The position numbers and the translations under genes were made by a program. The notes beneath the pieces are model-generated. The model saw nothing but the letters and a program-made list of their open reading frames with translations. It was not told the origin of the DNA and did no database searches. From the NCBI RefSeq assembly GCF_017115085.1, contig NZ_JABXKJ010000258.1, positions 1-50,677 on the forward strand: a DNA stretch of 50,677 nucleotides, in the 5' to 3' direction. Source of the stretch: Nostoc sp. NMS7. Lineage in GTDB: Bacteria > Cyanobacteriota > Cyanobacteriia > Cyanobacteriales > Nostocaceae. Of the stretch, positions 34,723-42,413 are shown in pieces. Position 1 is the first letter of the stretch. The number at the start of each line of letters is the position of its first letter.

Positions 34723-36579
34723 TTAAAAAGGTAATTTATCTAGTAAACCCGATGACCAGCTGATGAAAAAACCCAGGACGCTGACAACTGCTAGGATGGT
34801 CAACATATAGCCCTGAGATTGCCCAGAAATGCTGTACTTTAAAGTTTGTCCGCCGATAATTGTGGCAAACCCAACCAAGTTTACTAAACCGTCAACCAAG
34901 TAGCGATCGCTCCAAGCTGAAACTTTAGATAGCAGTGCTACTGCACTCACTACGGTTACACGATAAACTCGGTCAATATAAAAATCATAACCTAACAAGT
35001 CTTGCATAAATCTCCAGGTCAAGATTCTCGATCTTGACCAAGCTTTGTGCAGATAAAGTGTAGACCCTACACCTACTCCCACGACGGTAGAAGCAAACAA
35101 GGCTAACGCCACATACCAATTAATACTTTCCCAATCGGGTAGTAAGTACCATTGCTGTAACATCAGAGGTAAAAGCAGAGTCAATACTGTGAGAATCACC
35201 ATTGGTAAGGCCATCTGCCAACCAACTTCTGGGGTGCGACGGGTCTTTTGTTGCGGTTTACCCCAAAATACTAATCTAAATACTCTGGTCAAATTCAATG
35301 CTGTCAAGCCATTGACTAATAATAAAACCCCAATCACCCAAGGGCTAATATTCACAAAACCGTCAGCCCATGATAGCATTGCCCAGAAGCTTCCCAATGG
35401 TAGCAGTGTTACCATCCCCGCAGCACCGACAACAAAGGCTGTGGTGGTGGCTGGCATTCGTGACCACAAACCGCCCATTTCTGTTAAGTCTTGGCTTTGG
35501 GTAGTTAAGATTACTGAACCAGAACTCATGAATAATAATGCTTTGGCGATCGCATGAGTTAACAGCAACATCAAGGCCACACCCCCTTGCTGCAACCCCA
35601 CCGCCAAAAACACTAAGCCCATGTATGCACTCGTGGAATGAGATAGCGCTCGCTTAATGTCAATTTGTGCTAAGGATACTAATGTTGCCCCAATCGCCGT
35701 TACCGTGCCCATGACTACTAAGGCATTCAAGGCAACTGGCGACAGTGCTAACAATGGTTGAAATTTATAGAGTAAATAAGCACCACCCGCTACTACCAGG
35801 GAGTTCCGCATTACTGAGGCGGGGTTGGGGCCTTCCATAGCCTCATCTAACCACAGGTGTAGTGGAAATTGAGCACATTTACCAGCAGGCCCCGCAATTA
35901 ACGCTAACCCCAGCAATGTCGATGTCATTGGGCTTAAATTAGCTGTTTGCGCCCACTCATATAAATCCGAAAAGTTCAAACTGCCTGCTAAGGTGGAAAG
36001 CGTCACCACACCCATCAGCAGCAACAAGTCTCCCACCCGTTTAGTCCAAAACGCATCCCGTGCCGCCGTCACTACTAAAGGTTGAGCATACCAGAACCCC
36101 ACCAGCAAGTAAGTCGAAAGCGTCAGGAGTTCCAAAAGGGCATAGCTGAGAAACAAAGAATCACTGATTGCTAGACTACTTAGCGCCGCTTCAAAAAATC
36201 CCAGCAGCGCAAAAAAACGTGCCAACGACCAGTCCTTTTCCATGTAACCTAGAGCGTAAACTTGTGCTAGTAAGCTTAACCCCGTAATTAAAACTGTTGC
36301 CCCAATACTGACTGCTGAGAGTTCCAAGCTAAAAGATAAGTCTAAATCCGCAGCTTTGAACCAGTTGACTACTAACTTTTCTGGTTCTCTATCCCAAATA
36401 TTTTGAAATACAAACAGACTATGGGCAAAAGCTAAAACGCTCATCAACAAGTTGATGTATGCCGCAGGTCTTGGCCCTGTTCGTTGAATTATTCTGAGTC
36501 CCCACGGCAAGGTCAAAATTGCGCCCCATAAGCTATAAAAAGGCACAAACCAACTTGTTGAAAATAGAAATTGATTCAT
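34723..36579 (-). CDS. ndhF4: NAD(P)H-quinone oxidoreductase subunit 5 (NdhF4)
   Basis: The 618-residue membrane protein is an NdhF subunit of NDH-1. Core segments are AGPAGKCAQFPLHLWLDEAMEGPNPASVMRNSLVVAGGAYLL, IDIKRALSHSTSAYMGLVFLAVG and LLLTHAIAKALLFMSSGSVI, which hold the proton-channel lysine and histidine residues. Around 15 membrane helices are likely, with a long C-terminal part. The HLWLDEAMEGPNPASVM variant of the usual HTWLPDAMEGPTPVSAL loop is typical of the CO2-uptake type (NdhF3/F4). AAGGGA seven bases before the ATG supports the start. It is the first gene of ndhF4-ndhD4-cupB and lies divergently to the ccm operon. Confidence 0.93.
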   Translation of the reverse strand: MNQFLFSTSWFVPFYSLWGAILTLPWGLRIIQRTGPRPAAYINLLMSVLAFAHSLFVFQNIWDREPEKLVVNWFKAADLDLSFSLELSAVSIGATVLITGLSLLAQVYALGYMEKDWSLARFFALLGFFEAALSSLAISDSLFLSYALLELLTLSTYLLVGFWYAQPLVVTAARDAFWTKRVGDLLLLMGVVTLSTLAGSLNFSDLYEWAQTANLSPMTSTLLGLALIAGPAGKCAQFPLHLWLDEAMEGPNPASVMRNSLVVAGGAYLLYKFQPLLALSPVALNALVVMGTVTAIGATLVSLAQIDIKRALSHSTSAYMGLVFLAVGLQQGGVALMLLLTHAIAKALLFMSSGSVILTTQSQDLTEMGGLWSRMPATTTAFVVGAAGMVTLLPLGSFWAMLSWADGFVNISPWVIGVLLLVNGLTALNLTRVFRLVFWGKPQQKTRRTPEVGWQMALPMVILTVLTLLLPLMLQQWYLLPDWESINWYVALALFASTVVGVGVGSTLYLHKAWSRSRILTWRFMQDLLGYDFYIDRVYRVTVVSAVALLSKVSAWSDRYLVDGLVNLVGFATIIGGQTLKYSISGQSQGYMLTILAVVSVLGFFISWSSGLLDKLPF

Positions 36580-37231
36580 TTAAATTTCCCTTGACGACTC
36601 AGCCTTGATTTTAAAAAACTTTCAAACAATTTTTAATATAAATTAATTTATCAAAACATCAATATTTTATTATTATTTTTTCAACTAAATTCCTGCAAGT
36701 ACTTTTACTTAATTTACCCAATTTAACATAAGTAAAATATAACTTTACATAAGTAAAAGCATTTACTGGCTTAACTTAACCTCAGGTTTTAAATTTTTAT
36801 TTCTAATTTGACCAAAGTAATTTATAGGATATATTTGAAAAAATTATCTATTTTTCACCTAGTCGTTGTAAATCTAACCAGATTTGAGAAAACATAGGGA
36901 TAGCAAAAGATACAGCCGTTGTTCCTCCCTCGCCAGATGGGGTTAGCCTTAGTTATGATTGTCCTTTTGTAAATGTGATAAAGAAATTATAAAGCATAAG
37001 TGGCGGCTCAAGGAATTAGTGAACTTTTATTGCCCGGAAACACTAGATAAATTTTTGTTAAGTTTTTTAAAACTTTCTTATCATAAACTATTATAGTAAT
37101 TTATATTGCCAGGGACGCCAAGCTTTCCTATGCTTAATTTGGAAGTGTTTTCTTAGCTCTAAGATCAAGCTCTTCCCGTCAAAAATTTCAAACAACAGTA
37201 CTGATTAGATTCATTTTGTAGGAGTTCTGCG
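36580..37231. promoter_or_regulatory. Divergent control region between ndhF4 and ccmK2
   Basis: This 652-base, very A+T-rich region separates the CO2-uptake and carboxysome operons and contains no gene. ACATAAGTAAAA occurs twice, at 36726-36737 and 36747-36758, exactly 21 bases apart (two helical turns), and the related inverted sequence TACTTTTACTTA lies at 36700-36711. This arrangement is what a dimeric regulator could bind, and a LysR gene stands at the other end of the ccm operon, but binding is not shown. AGGAG at 37220-37224 is the ccmK2 ribosome binding site. Confidence 0.5.
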
Positions 37232-37540
37232 ATGCCAATTGCAGTTGGGATGATTGAAACGAAGGGCTTTCCAGCAGTAGTAGAAGCTGCTGATGCGATG
37301 GTGAAAGCCGCCCGTGTCACTTTAGTAGGCTATGAAAAAATTGGTAGCGCTCGTGTCACCGTGATCGTTAGGGGAGATGTATCGGAAGTCCAAGCTTCTG
37401 TAGCAGCTGGGGTTGAAGCGGCAAAAAGAGTCAATGGTGGTGAAGTGTTATCCACTCACATCATTGCTCGTCCTCACGAAAACCTGGAATACGTCTTGCC
37501 GATACGTTACACAGAAGCTGTGGAACAATTCCGTACTTAA
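37232..37540 (+). CDS. ccmK2: Carboxysome shell hexamer protein CcmK2
   Basis: The 102-residue BMC-domain protein forms hexamers that tile the facets of the beta-carboxysome shell. It is almost the consensus CcmK: FPAVVEAADAMVKAARVTLVGYEKIGS, the pore loop KIGSAR, and LSTHIIARPHENLEYVLPIRY. The short C-terminus ending VEQFRT is like CcmK2 of Synechocystis, and it is the first ccm gene, as ccmK2 is there, hence the name. The ATG follows AGGAG by seven bases. It starts a six-gene rightward operon. Confidence 0.96.
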   Translation: MPIAVGMIETKGFPAVVEAADAMVKAARVTLVGYEKIGSARVTVIVRGDVSEVQASVAAGVEAAKRVNGGEVLSTHIIARPHENLEYVLPIRYTEAVEQFRT

Positions 37541-37631
37541 AAGCTGTTTAAACAAAGTAATTAACGCTCTTTGCCTGATTCAGCATCACTTTTGTCCAAT
37601 GCTAAAAACTTTGAAATAGGGATTAAAACTA

Positions 37632-37976
37632 ATGTCAATTGCAGTAGGAATGGTTGAAACGCTAGGCTTTCCAGCAGTCGTAGAAGCTGCTGATGCAATG
37701 GTGAAAGCTGCCCGCGTCACTTTAGTAGGCTATGAAAAAATCGGTAGTGGTCGGGTTACAGTGATTGTCCGGGGTGACGTGTCAGAAGTGCAAGCTTCTG
37801 TGGCCGCAGGAGTTGAATCTGTAAAGCGAGTCTTCGGCGGACAAGTGTTATCGACTCACATCATTGCTCGTCCTCATGAGAACTTAGAATACGTCCTGCC
37901 AATTCGTTATACCGAAGACGTAGAGCAGTTCCGCGAAAATGTCAATGCAATTCGTCCTTTCGGTAGAAGACCGTAA
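37632..37976 (+). CDS. ccmK1: Carboxysome shell hexamer protein CcmK1
   Basis: The 114-residue protein is a second BMC shell hexamer, very similar to its neighbour (long identical runs such as RVTVIVRGDVSEVQASVAAG). It differs in an extended C-terminus ending NVNAIRPFGRRP, the feature that distinguishes CcmK1 from CcmK2. The pore loop is KIGSGR. The two probably arose by tandem duplication and can share the facets of one shell. The ATG is preceded by AGGG at about 14 bases, a weak site. ccmL starts six bases after its stop codon, so translation may be coupled. Confidence 0.95.
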   Translation: MSIAVGMVETLGFPAVVEAADAMVKAARVTLVGYEKIGSGRVTVIVRGDVSEVQASVAAGVESVKRVFGGQVLSTHIIARPHENLEYVLPIRYTEDVEQFRENVNAIRPFGRRP

Positions 37977-37982
37977 TTTGTA

Positions 37983-38285
37983 ATGCAAGTTGCCAAAGTT
38001 CGCGGCACAGTAGTTAGCACCCAAAAAGACCCAAGTCTTAGAGGTGTCAAACTACTGTTGTTACAATTAGTGGACGAAGATGGAAACATCCTCCCCCAAT
38101 ACGAAGTAGCAGCAGATACTGTGGGAGCAGGAGTAGATGAGTGGGTACTTGTCAGTCGTGGCAGTGCCGCTCGTCAAATTCTGGGAAATGAGCAGCGTCC
38201 ATTAGATGCAGCAGTAGTAGCGATCATAGATACTATTCACGTTGAAGATCGCGTCATTTACAGCAAAAAAGATCAATATCGATAG
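37983..38285 (+). CDS. ccmL: Carboxysome shell vertex protein CcmL
   Basis: The 100-residue protein belongs to the CcmL/EutN family, which forms pentamers capping the vertices of the icosahedral shell. It starts with the usual MQVAKVRGTVVSTQKDPSLRG-type sequence and continues LLLLQLVDEDG, VAADTVGAGVDEWVLVSRGSAAR and DAAVVAIIDTIHVE. Length is standard. It has no ribosome binding site of its own and starts six bases after ccmK1, which suggests coupling and low expression, in line with the few pentamers needed per shell. Confidence 0.96.
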   Translation: MQVAKVRGTVVSTQKDPSLRGVKLLLLQLVDEDGNILPQYEVAADTVGAGVDEWVLVSRGSAARQILGNEQRPLDAAVVAIIDTIHVEDRVIYSKKDQYR

Positions 38286-38288
38286 TTA

Positions 38289-38318
38289 TTTAGTCATTAG
38301 TCATTAGTCATTAGTCTT
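38289..38318. repeat. TTAGTCA heptamer repeat between ccmL and ccmM
   Basis: Tandem TTAGTCA units lie directly after ccmL, and a reverse-complement-like run (AAATGACAACTGACAAATGA) follows at 38328-38347, so the region can form a hairpin within the ccm transcript. Confidence 0.75.
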
Positions 38319-38375
38319 AGCTAAAGACAAATGACAACTGACAAATGACTAACTTAATAGAGGAGGAATCTTGCG

Positions 38376-40376
38376 ATGGCAGTCCGTAACACGGCGGCAC
38401 CCCCAACCCCGTGGTCGAGGAATTTAGCTGAACCCAAAATCCATGAAACTGCCTTTGTACATTCATTTTCCAATGTGATTGGGGATGTAAGGTTAGGTGC
38501 AAATGTAATCGTTGCTCCGGGAACTACGATTAGAGCGGATGAAGGCACACCTTTTTATATTGGTGAAAACACCAATATTCAAGATGGTGTTGTGATTCAT
38601 GGGTTGGAGGAAGGTCGAGTAATTGGCGATGACCAAAATAAATACTCGGTGTGGGTTGGCAAAAATGCCTGCATTACCCACATGGCTTTAATTCACGGCC
38701 CAGCTTATGTTGGGGATAATTCCTTCATTGGCTTTCGCTCTACGGTGTTCAATGCCAGGGTGGGTGCAGGTTGCATCGTGATGCTGCACGCTTTGATTCA
38801 AGATGTAGAGATTCCCCCAGGTAAATATGTACCTTCGGGAGCGATAATTATTAACCAGCAACAAGCTGACCGTTTGCCAGATGTGCAAGATCAGGATAAG
38901 GAATTTGCTCATCATGTGGTTGGAATTAATCAAGCACTGCGAGCAGGTTATCTCTGTGCTGCGGATAGCAAATGTATAGCACCGATTCGGGATGAAATTG
39001 CTAAATCTTATACAGGTAGTAGTATTACTGTCTTAGAGTTGGAAAGGAGTAGTGAAGTGTCGAGCAATAGTTTAGGTGCAGAAACAATAGAGCAGTTGCG
39101 CTATCTATTGGAGCAAGGGTATAAGATTGGTACGGAACACGTAGACCAAAGAAGGTTCCGCACAGGTTCTTGGACTAGTTGCCAGCCAATTGAACCGCGA
39201 TCGCTCGGTGAAGCGATCGCAGCATTAGAAAGCTGTGTAACAGAGCATAGCGGCGAGTATGTGCGGCTGTTTGGCATTGACAAAGGTAGACGGCGCGTAT
39301 TAGAAAACATCATCCAACGTCCAGATGATGATGTTAAACCAGCTACCAGCTTTAAGGCTCCTGCTGCTAGTCGTGGTAATGGGAGTTATAGCAGCAGCAA
39401 TGGTAATGGTAACGGCTCTAGCAGTGGCAAAGTTAATGGTGAAGCTGTAGAGCAAATCCGCCAACTCTTGGCAAGTGGTTACAAAATTGGCATGGAACAC
39501 GTAGATGAGCGGCGCTTCCGAACTGGTTCCTGGACTAGTTGCAAGCCAATTGAAGCAACTTCCATAAATCAAGTAATCTCCGGTTTAGAAGAATGTATTG
39601 AAAGCCATCAAGGCGAGTATGTGCGTTTAATCGGCATTGATCCCAAAGCCAAACGGCGGGTATTGGAGACGATTATCCAACGTCCAAATGGTCAAGTAGC
39701 CTCCTCCGGCAGTCAGAAATCATTTACTAGCAGTGCAGCACCCTATGCTACAGCAACAGCTAGCAGTAGCCGCTTGAGTACTGAAGTAGTAGAACAACTG
39801 CGACAATTATTGAGTAGTGGATATAAAATTAGCATTGAACACGTAGATGAACGGCGGTTCCGTACAGGTTCCTGGACTAGTACCGGTCAAATTCAAGCCT
39901 CCTCAGAAAGAGAAGCGATCGCAGCCATAGAAGGACACCTTGGCGAATATCCAGGGGAATATGTCCGCTTAATTGGGATTGACTCTAAAGCCAAACGGCG
40001 GGTATTGGAAACGATTATTCAACGTCCAAATGGTCAAGTAGCCTCATCTGGCAGTCAGAAATCATTTACTAGTAGTGCCCCCACTGCAACAGCAACAGCA
40101 ACAGCTACCAGTACCCGCTTGAGTACTGAAGTAGTAGACCAACTCCGGCAATTATTGGCTGGCGGCTCTAAAATTAGCATTGAACACGTAGACCAACGGC
40201 GGTTCCGTACAGGTTCTTGGACTAGTACCGGTCAAATTCAAGCCTCCTCAGAAAGAGAAGCGATCGCAGCCGTAGAAAGGCAACTTGGCGAATATCCAGG
40301 GGAATATGTGCGCTTAATTGGTGTTGACCCCAAAGCGAAACGTCGGGTATTGGAAACGATTATTCAACGACCTTAA
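38376..40376 (+). CDS. ccmM: Carboxysome assembly protein CcmM with four SSUL modules
   Basis: The 666-residue protein organises the beta-carboxysome. Residues 1-210 are a gamma-carbonic-anhydrase domain with zinc ligands His75, His102 and His107 and the Cys194-Cys200 pair that activates the enzyme in Thermosynechococcus, so it is probably catalytic. Four Rubisco-small-subunit-like (SSUL) modules follow at about 231-315, 355-437, 468-552 and 582-666, each with HVDxRRFRTGSWTS; they crosslink Rubisco. Modules 1 and 2 have Cys pairs (269/287 and 389/407) spaced as in the redox-switched PCC 7942 module; modules 3 and 4 have none. Linkers are Ser/Ala/Thr/Asn-rich. AGAGGAGG precedes the ATG. An internal start can make a short form. 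Confidence 0.97.
   Translation: MAVRNTAAPPTPWSRNLAEPKIHETAFVHSFSNVIGDVRLGANVIVAPGTTIRADEGTPFYIGENTNIQDGVVIHGLEEGRVIGDDQNKYSVWVGKNACITHMALIHGPAYVGDNSFIGFRSTVFNARVGAGCIVMLHALIQDVEIPPGKYVPSGAIIINQQQADRLPDVQDQDKEFAHHVVGINQALRAGYLCAADSKCIAPIRDEIAKSYTGSSITVLELERSSEVSSNSLGAETIEQLRYLLEQGYKIGTEHVDQRRFRTGSWTSCQPIEPRSLGEAIAALESCVTEHSGEYVRLFGIDKGRRRVLENIIQRPDDDVKPATSFKAPAASRGNGSYSSSNGNGNGSSSGKVNGEAVEQIRQLLASGYKIGMEHVDERRFRTGSWTSCKPIEATSINQVISGLEECIESHQGEYVRLIGIDPKAKRRVLETIIQRPNGQVASSGSQKSFTSSAAPYATATASSSRLSTEVVEQLRQLLSSGYKISIEHVDERRFRTGSWTSTGQIQASSEREAIAAIEGHLGEYPGEYVRLIGIDSKAKRRVLETIIQRPNGQVASSGSQKSFTSSAPTATATATATSTRLSTEVVDQLRQLLAGGSKISIEHVDQRRFRTGSWTSTGQIQASSEREAIAAVERQLGEYPGEYVRLIGVDPKAKRRVLETIIQRP
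39043..39059 (+). promoter_or_regulatory. Internal ribosome binding site and GTG for the short CcmM form
   Basis: AAAGGAG (39043-39049) is followed after seven bases by an in-frame GTG (39057-39059, Val228). Initiation here would give a 439-residue protein made only of the four SSUL modules, the equivalent of CcmM35 of PCC 7942 or the 52-kDa form of Synechocystis. Confidence 0.8.
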
Positions 40377-40520
40377 GGAATTAGGAGTAGAGACGCGATT
40401 AATCGCGTCTGTACAGGAGTTAGGAGTTAGCAGTTGAAAAAGATTGTTAATTCATAACTCTAAACTTAAAATTTCTAACTTCTGACTTACAACTCTTAAC
40501 TCCTCACTGTTTAACTACTA
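40377..40520. repeat. GTTAGGA-type repeats with the 20-bp palindrome, ccmM-ccmN spacer
   Basis: GGAGTTAGGAGTTAG words, the perfect palindrome AGACGCGATTAATCGCGTCT at 40391-40410, then TAACTC words of opposite sense. It closely resembles the repeat at 28150-28252 and lies within the presumed ccm transcript. Confidence 0.8.
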
Positions 40521-40556
40521 ACTCTCTGTTTTCCGGCTTCCGAGGTTAAAATTTCC

Positions 40557-41339
40557 ATGTCTGTGCCGCTACTGCACCTCAGCAATAAATTTGATTCTTA
40601 CATTAGTGGTGAGGTGAGTATTCATCCAAGCGCGGTACTTGCACCTGGGGTAATACTCCAAGCGGCTGTAAACAGTAAAATCATCATTGGGCCAGGGGTC
40701 TGTATTGGTATGGGAGCCATTCTCCAAGTCCATGAAGGAACCCTAGAGGTAGAAGCCGGCGCAAACCTGGGAGCCGGTTTTTTGATGGTTGGTAAGGGCA
40801 AAATTGGAGCAAATGCTTGCATTGGTTCGGCGACAACAGTTTTCAACTATTCAGTTGAACCTGGACAAGTAATTCCATCGGGTTCGATTTTAGGAGACAC
40901 CAGTCGCCAAATTGACCAAACAAAGCAACTGGAACCAACTCCAAGTAACCCAGCTTCTACAAATACACCACCGCCGAAGGAAGAGGAAAATGGTTTAGGT
41001 GGAGTTAAGGAAAAGGTAATTTCCTCAACTAACTTCTCAGCTTCGGCTTTTGTGGATTTCAAACAAAATAAGTCGATTTCCTTCTTTAAATCTTCCGTGA
41101 CTCCAGAAAAACAGTCTCCTCCTGTGGAAGAACCGACTAAAGATGCTGACTCCAGCTTGGGGGAAAATGCCCAAGAGTCTACAGAACACGACTCAGACTC
41201 CAGTCAGCTAGCCACAGAATCGCCTAACGGTTTCGGGTCTCAGATTTATGGGCAAGGGAGCATAAACAGACTCTTGACTACATTGTTTCCTCATAGACAA
41301 TCCTTGAACAACCCAAACTCTGACAATCAGTCCGAGTAA
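40557..41339 (+). CDS. ccmN: Carboxysome assembly protein CcmN
   Basis: The 260-residue protein links the CcmM-Rubisco core to the shell. Residues about 18-115 are a left-handed beta-helix of hexapeptide repeats (VSIHPSAVLAPGVILQAAV, GVCIGMGAILQVHEG) that binds the CcmM gamma-carbonic-anhydrase-like domain. A long Pro/Ser/Glu-rich linker follows. Residues about 230-250 (YGQGSINRLLTTLFPHRQSL) form the amphipathic encapsulation peptide that binds CcmK. The ATG at 40557 is preceded by GAGG at 11 bases. All parts expected for a working CcmN are present. Confidence 0.95.
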   Translation: MSVPLLHLSNKFDSYISGEVSIHPSAVLAPGVILQAAVNSKIIIGPGVCIGMGAILQVHEGTLEVEAGANLGAGFLMVGKGKIGANACIGSATTVFNYSVEPGQVIPSGSILGDTSRQIDQTKQLEPTPSNPASTNTPPPKEEENGLGGVKEKVISSTNFSASAFVDFKQNKSISFFKSSVTPEKQSPPVEEPTKDADSSLGENAQESTEHDSDSSQLATESPNGFGSQIYGQGSINRLLTTLFPHRQSLNNPNSDNQSE

Positions 41340-41387
41340 GTGTTAATTGTAAGTTGTCAGCTTTTTCCGTATCTTGGAGAATTCATT

Positions 41388-42176
41388 ATGGAAACATATA
41401 ATCAACGGTCTCTCAATACCAGCCAGGGAGCGCATAGTTACGAAACTTACGAGGATACTGCTTTGGGTTTAGTTTCTACCCGCAGCTTTCCAGCGATCGT
41501 TGGTACGGCGGATATGATGCTGAAATCGGCGGGAGTTCACCTAGTTGGGTATGAAAAAATTGGTAGCGGTCATTGTACTGCGATCGTCCGGGGTGGAATT
41601 GCTGACGTGCGTCTGGCTGTAGAATCAGGTGTGCAAACGGCTGAACAGTTTGGTCAGTTGATTTCTAGTTTGGTGATTCCCCGACCTTATCCCAACCTAG
41701 ATATAGTGCTTCCGATCACAACTCGTTTAACTAAATTGATGCAGGAGGGCAATTACAGCCGCCTGAGTAATCAAGCAATTGGTTTGGTAGAAACGCGAGG
41801 ATTTCCCGCGATGGTAGGAGCATGTGATGCCATGCTGAAAGCTGCTGATGTTCATTTGGCAGCCTATGAAAAAATTGGTGCGGGTTTGTGTACAGCGATT
41901 ATTCGCGGTTCCGTAGCAAATGTGGCCGTAGCTGTGGAAGCGGGAATGTTTGAGGCAGAACGCATTGGGGAATTGAATGCAGTGATGGTAATTCCCCGAC
42001 CTCTGGACGAAATGGAGCTAACTTTGCCATTAGCAAATTGCTGGATAGAAGAACGTCAAGCATTAAACTTGCCTGTGAATATTAAAGAACAAGTTGCGGA
42101 AATCGAGGTACTAAGATTACCAGACTTAACCAAGCTAAATACAAAAGTTACAGAAGAATTATGGAATGATGAATGA
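41388..42176 (+). CDS. ccmO: Carboxysome shell protein CcmO, tandem BMC
   Basis: The 262-residue protein has two BMC domains in tandem (residues about 25-115 and 125-215), each with FPAxVGxxDxMLKxAxVHLxxYEKIG, so it forms pseudohexameric trimers in the shell. Upstream in-frame codons reach a GTG at 41340, but GGAG at 41376-41379 stands eight bases before the ATG at 41388, which is the better start. A C-terminal tail of about 45 residues is charged and variable. Having ccmO in the main ccm operon differs from species where it lies elsewhere on the chromosome. Confidence 0.94.
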   Translation: METYNQRSLNTSQGAHSYETYEDTALGLVSTRSFPAIVGTADMMLKSAGVHLVGYEKIGSGHCTAIVRGGIADVRLAVESGVQTAEQFGQLISSLVIPRPYPNLDIVLPITTRLTKLMQEGNYSRLSNQAIGLVETRGFPAMVGACDAMLKAADVHLAAYEKIGAGLCTAIIRGSVANVAVAVEAGMFEAERIGELNAVMVIPRPLDEMELTLPLANCWIEERQALNLPVNIKEQVAEIEVLRLPDLTKLNTKVTEELWNDE

Positions 42177-42413
42177 TGAATTTGGGAAAATCCTCATTCA
42201 GCATTCATCGGGAAATAGAAGGCATCTTACGCTCTTATTGTTCTGATAATAGCTTCTTCAATCCATAAGTAAAATACCTTTATTTGAATAGAAATAATAG
42301 AGTTTTGTCTATAATAGAACTCGTAACTTTCTATGAGCATTGCTATATCATTTACCAGTCTTCAGCAATACTAGTTTTATATGTATTAATCGTTATATAC
42401 AGGAGAATCACCT

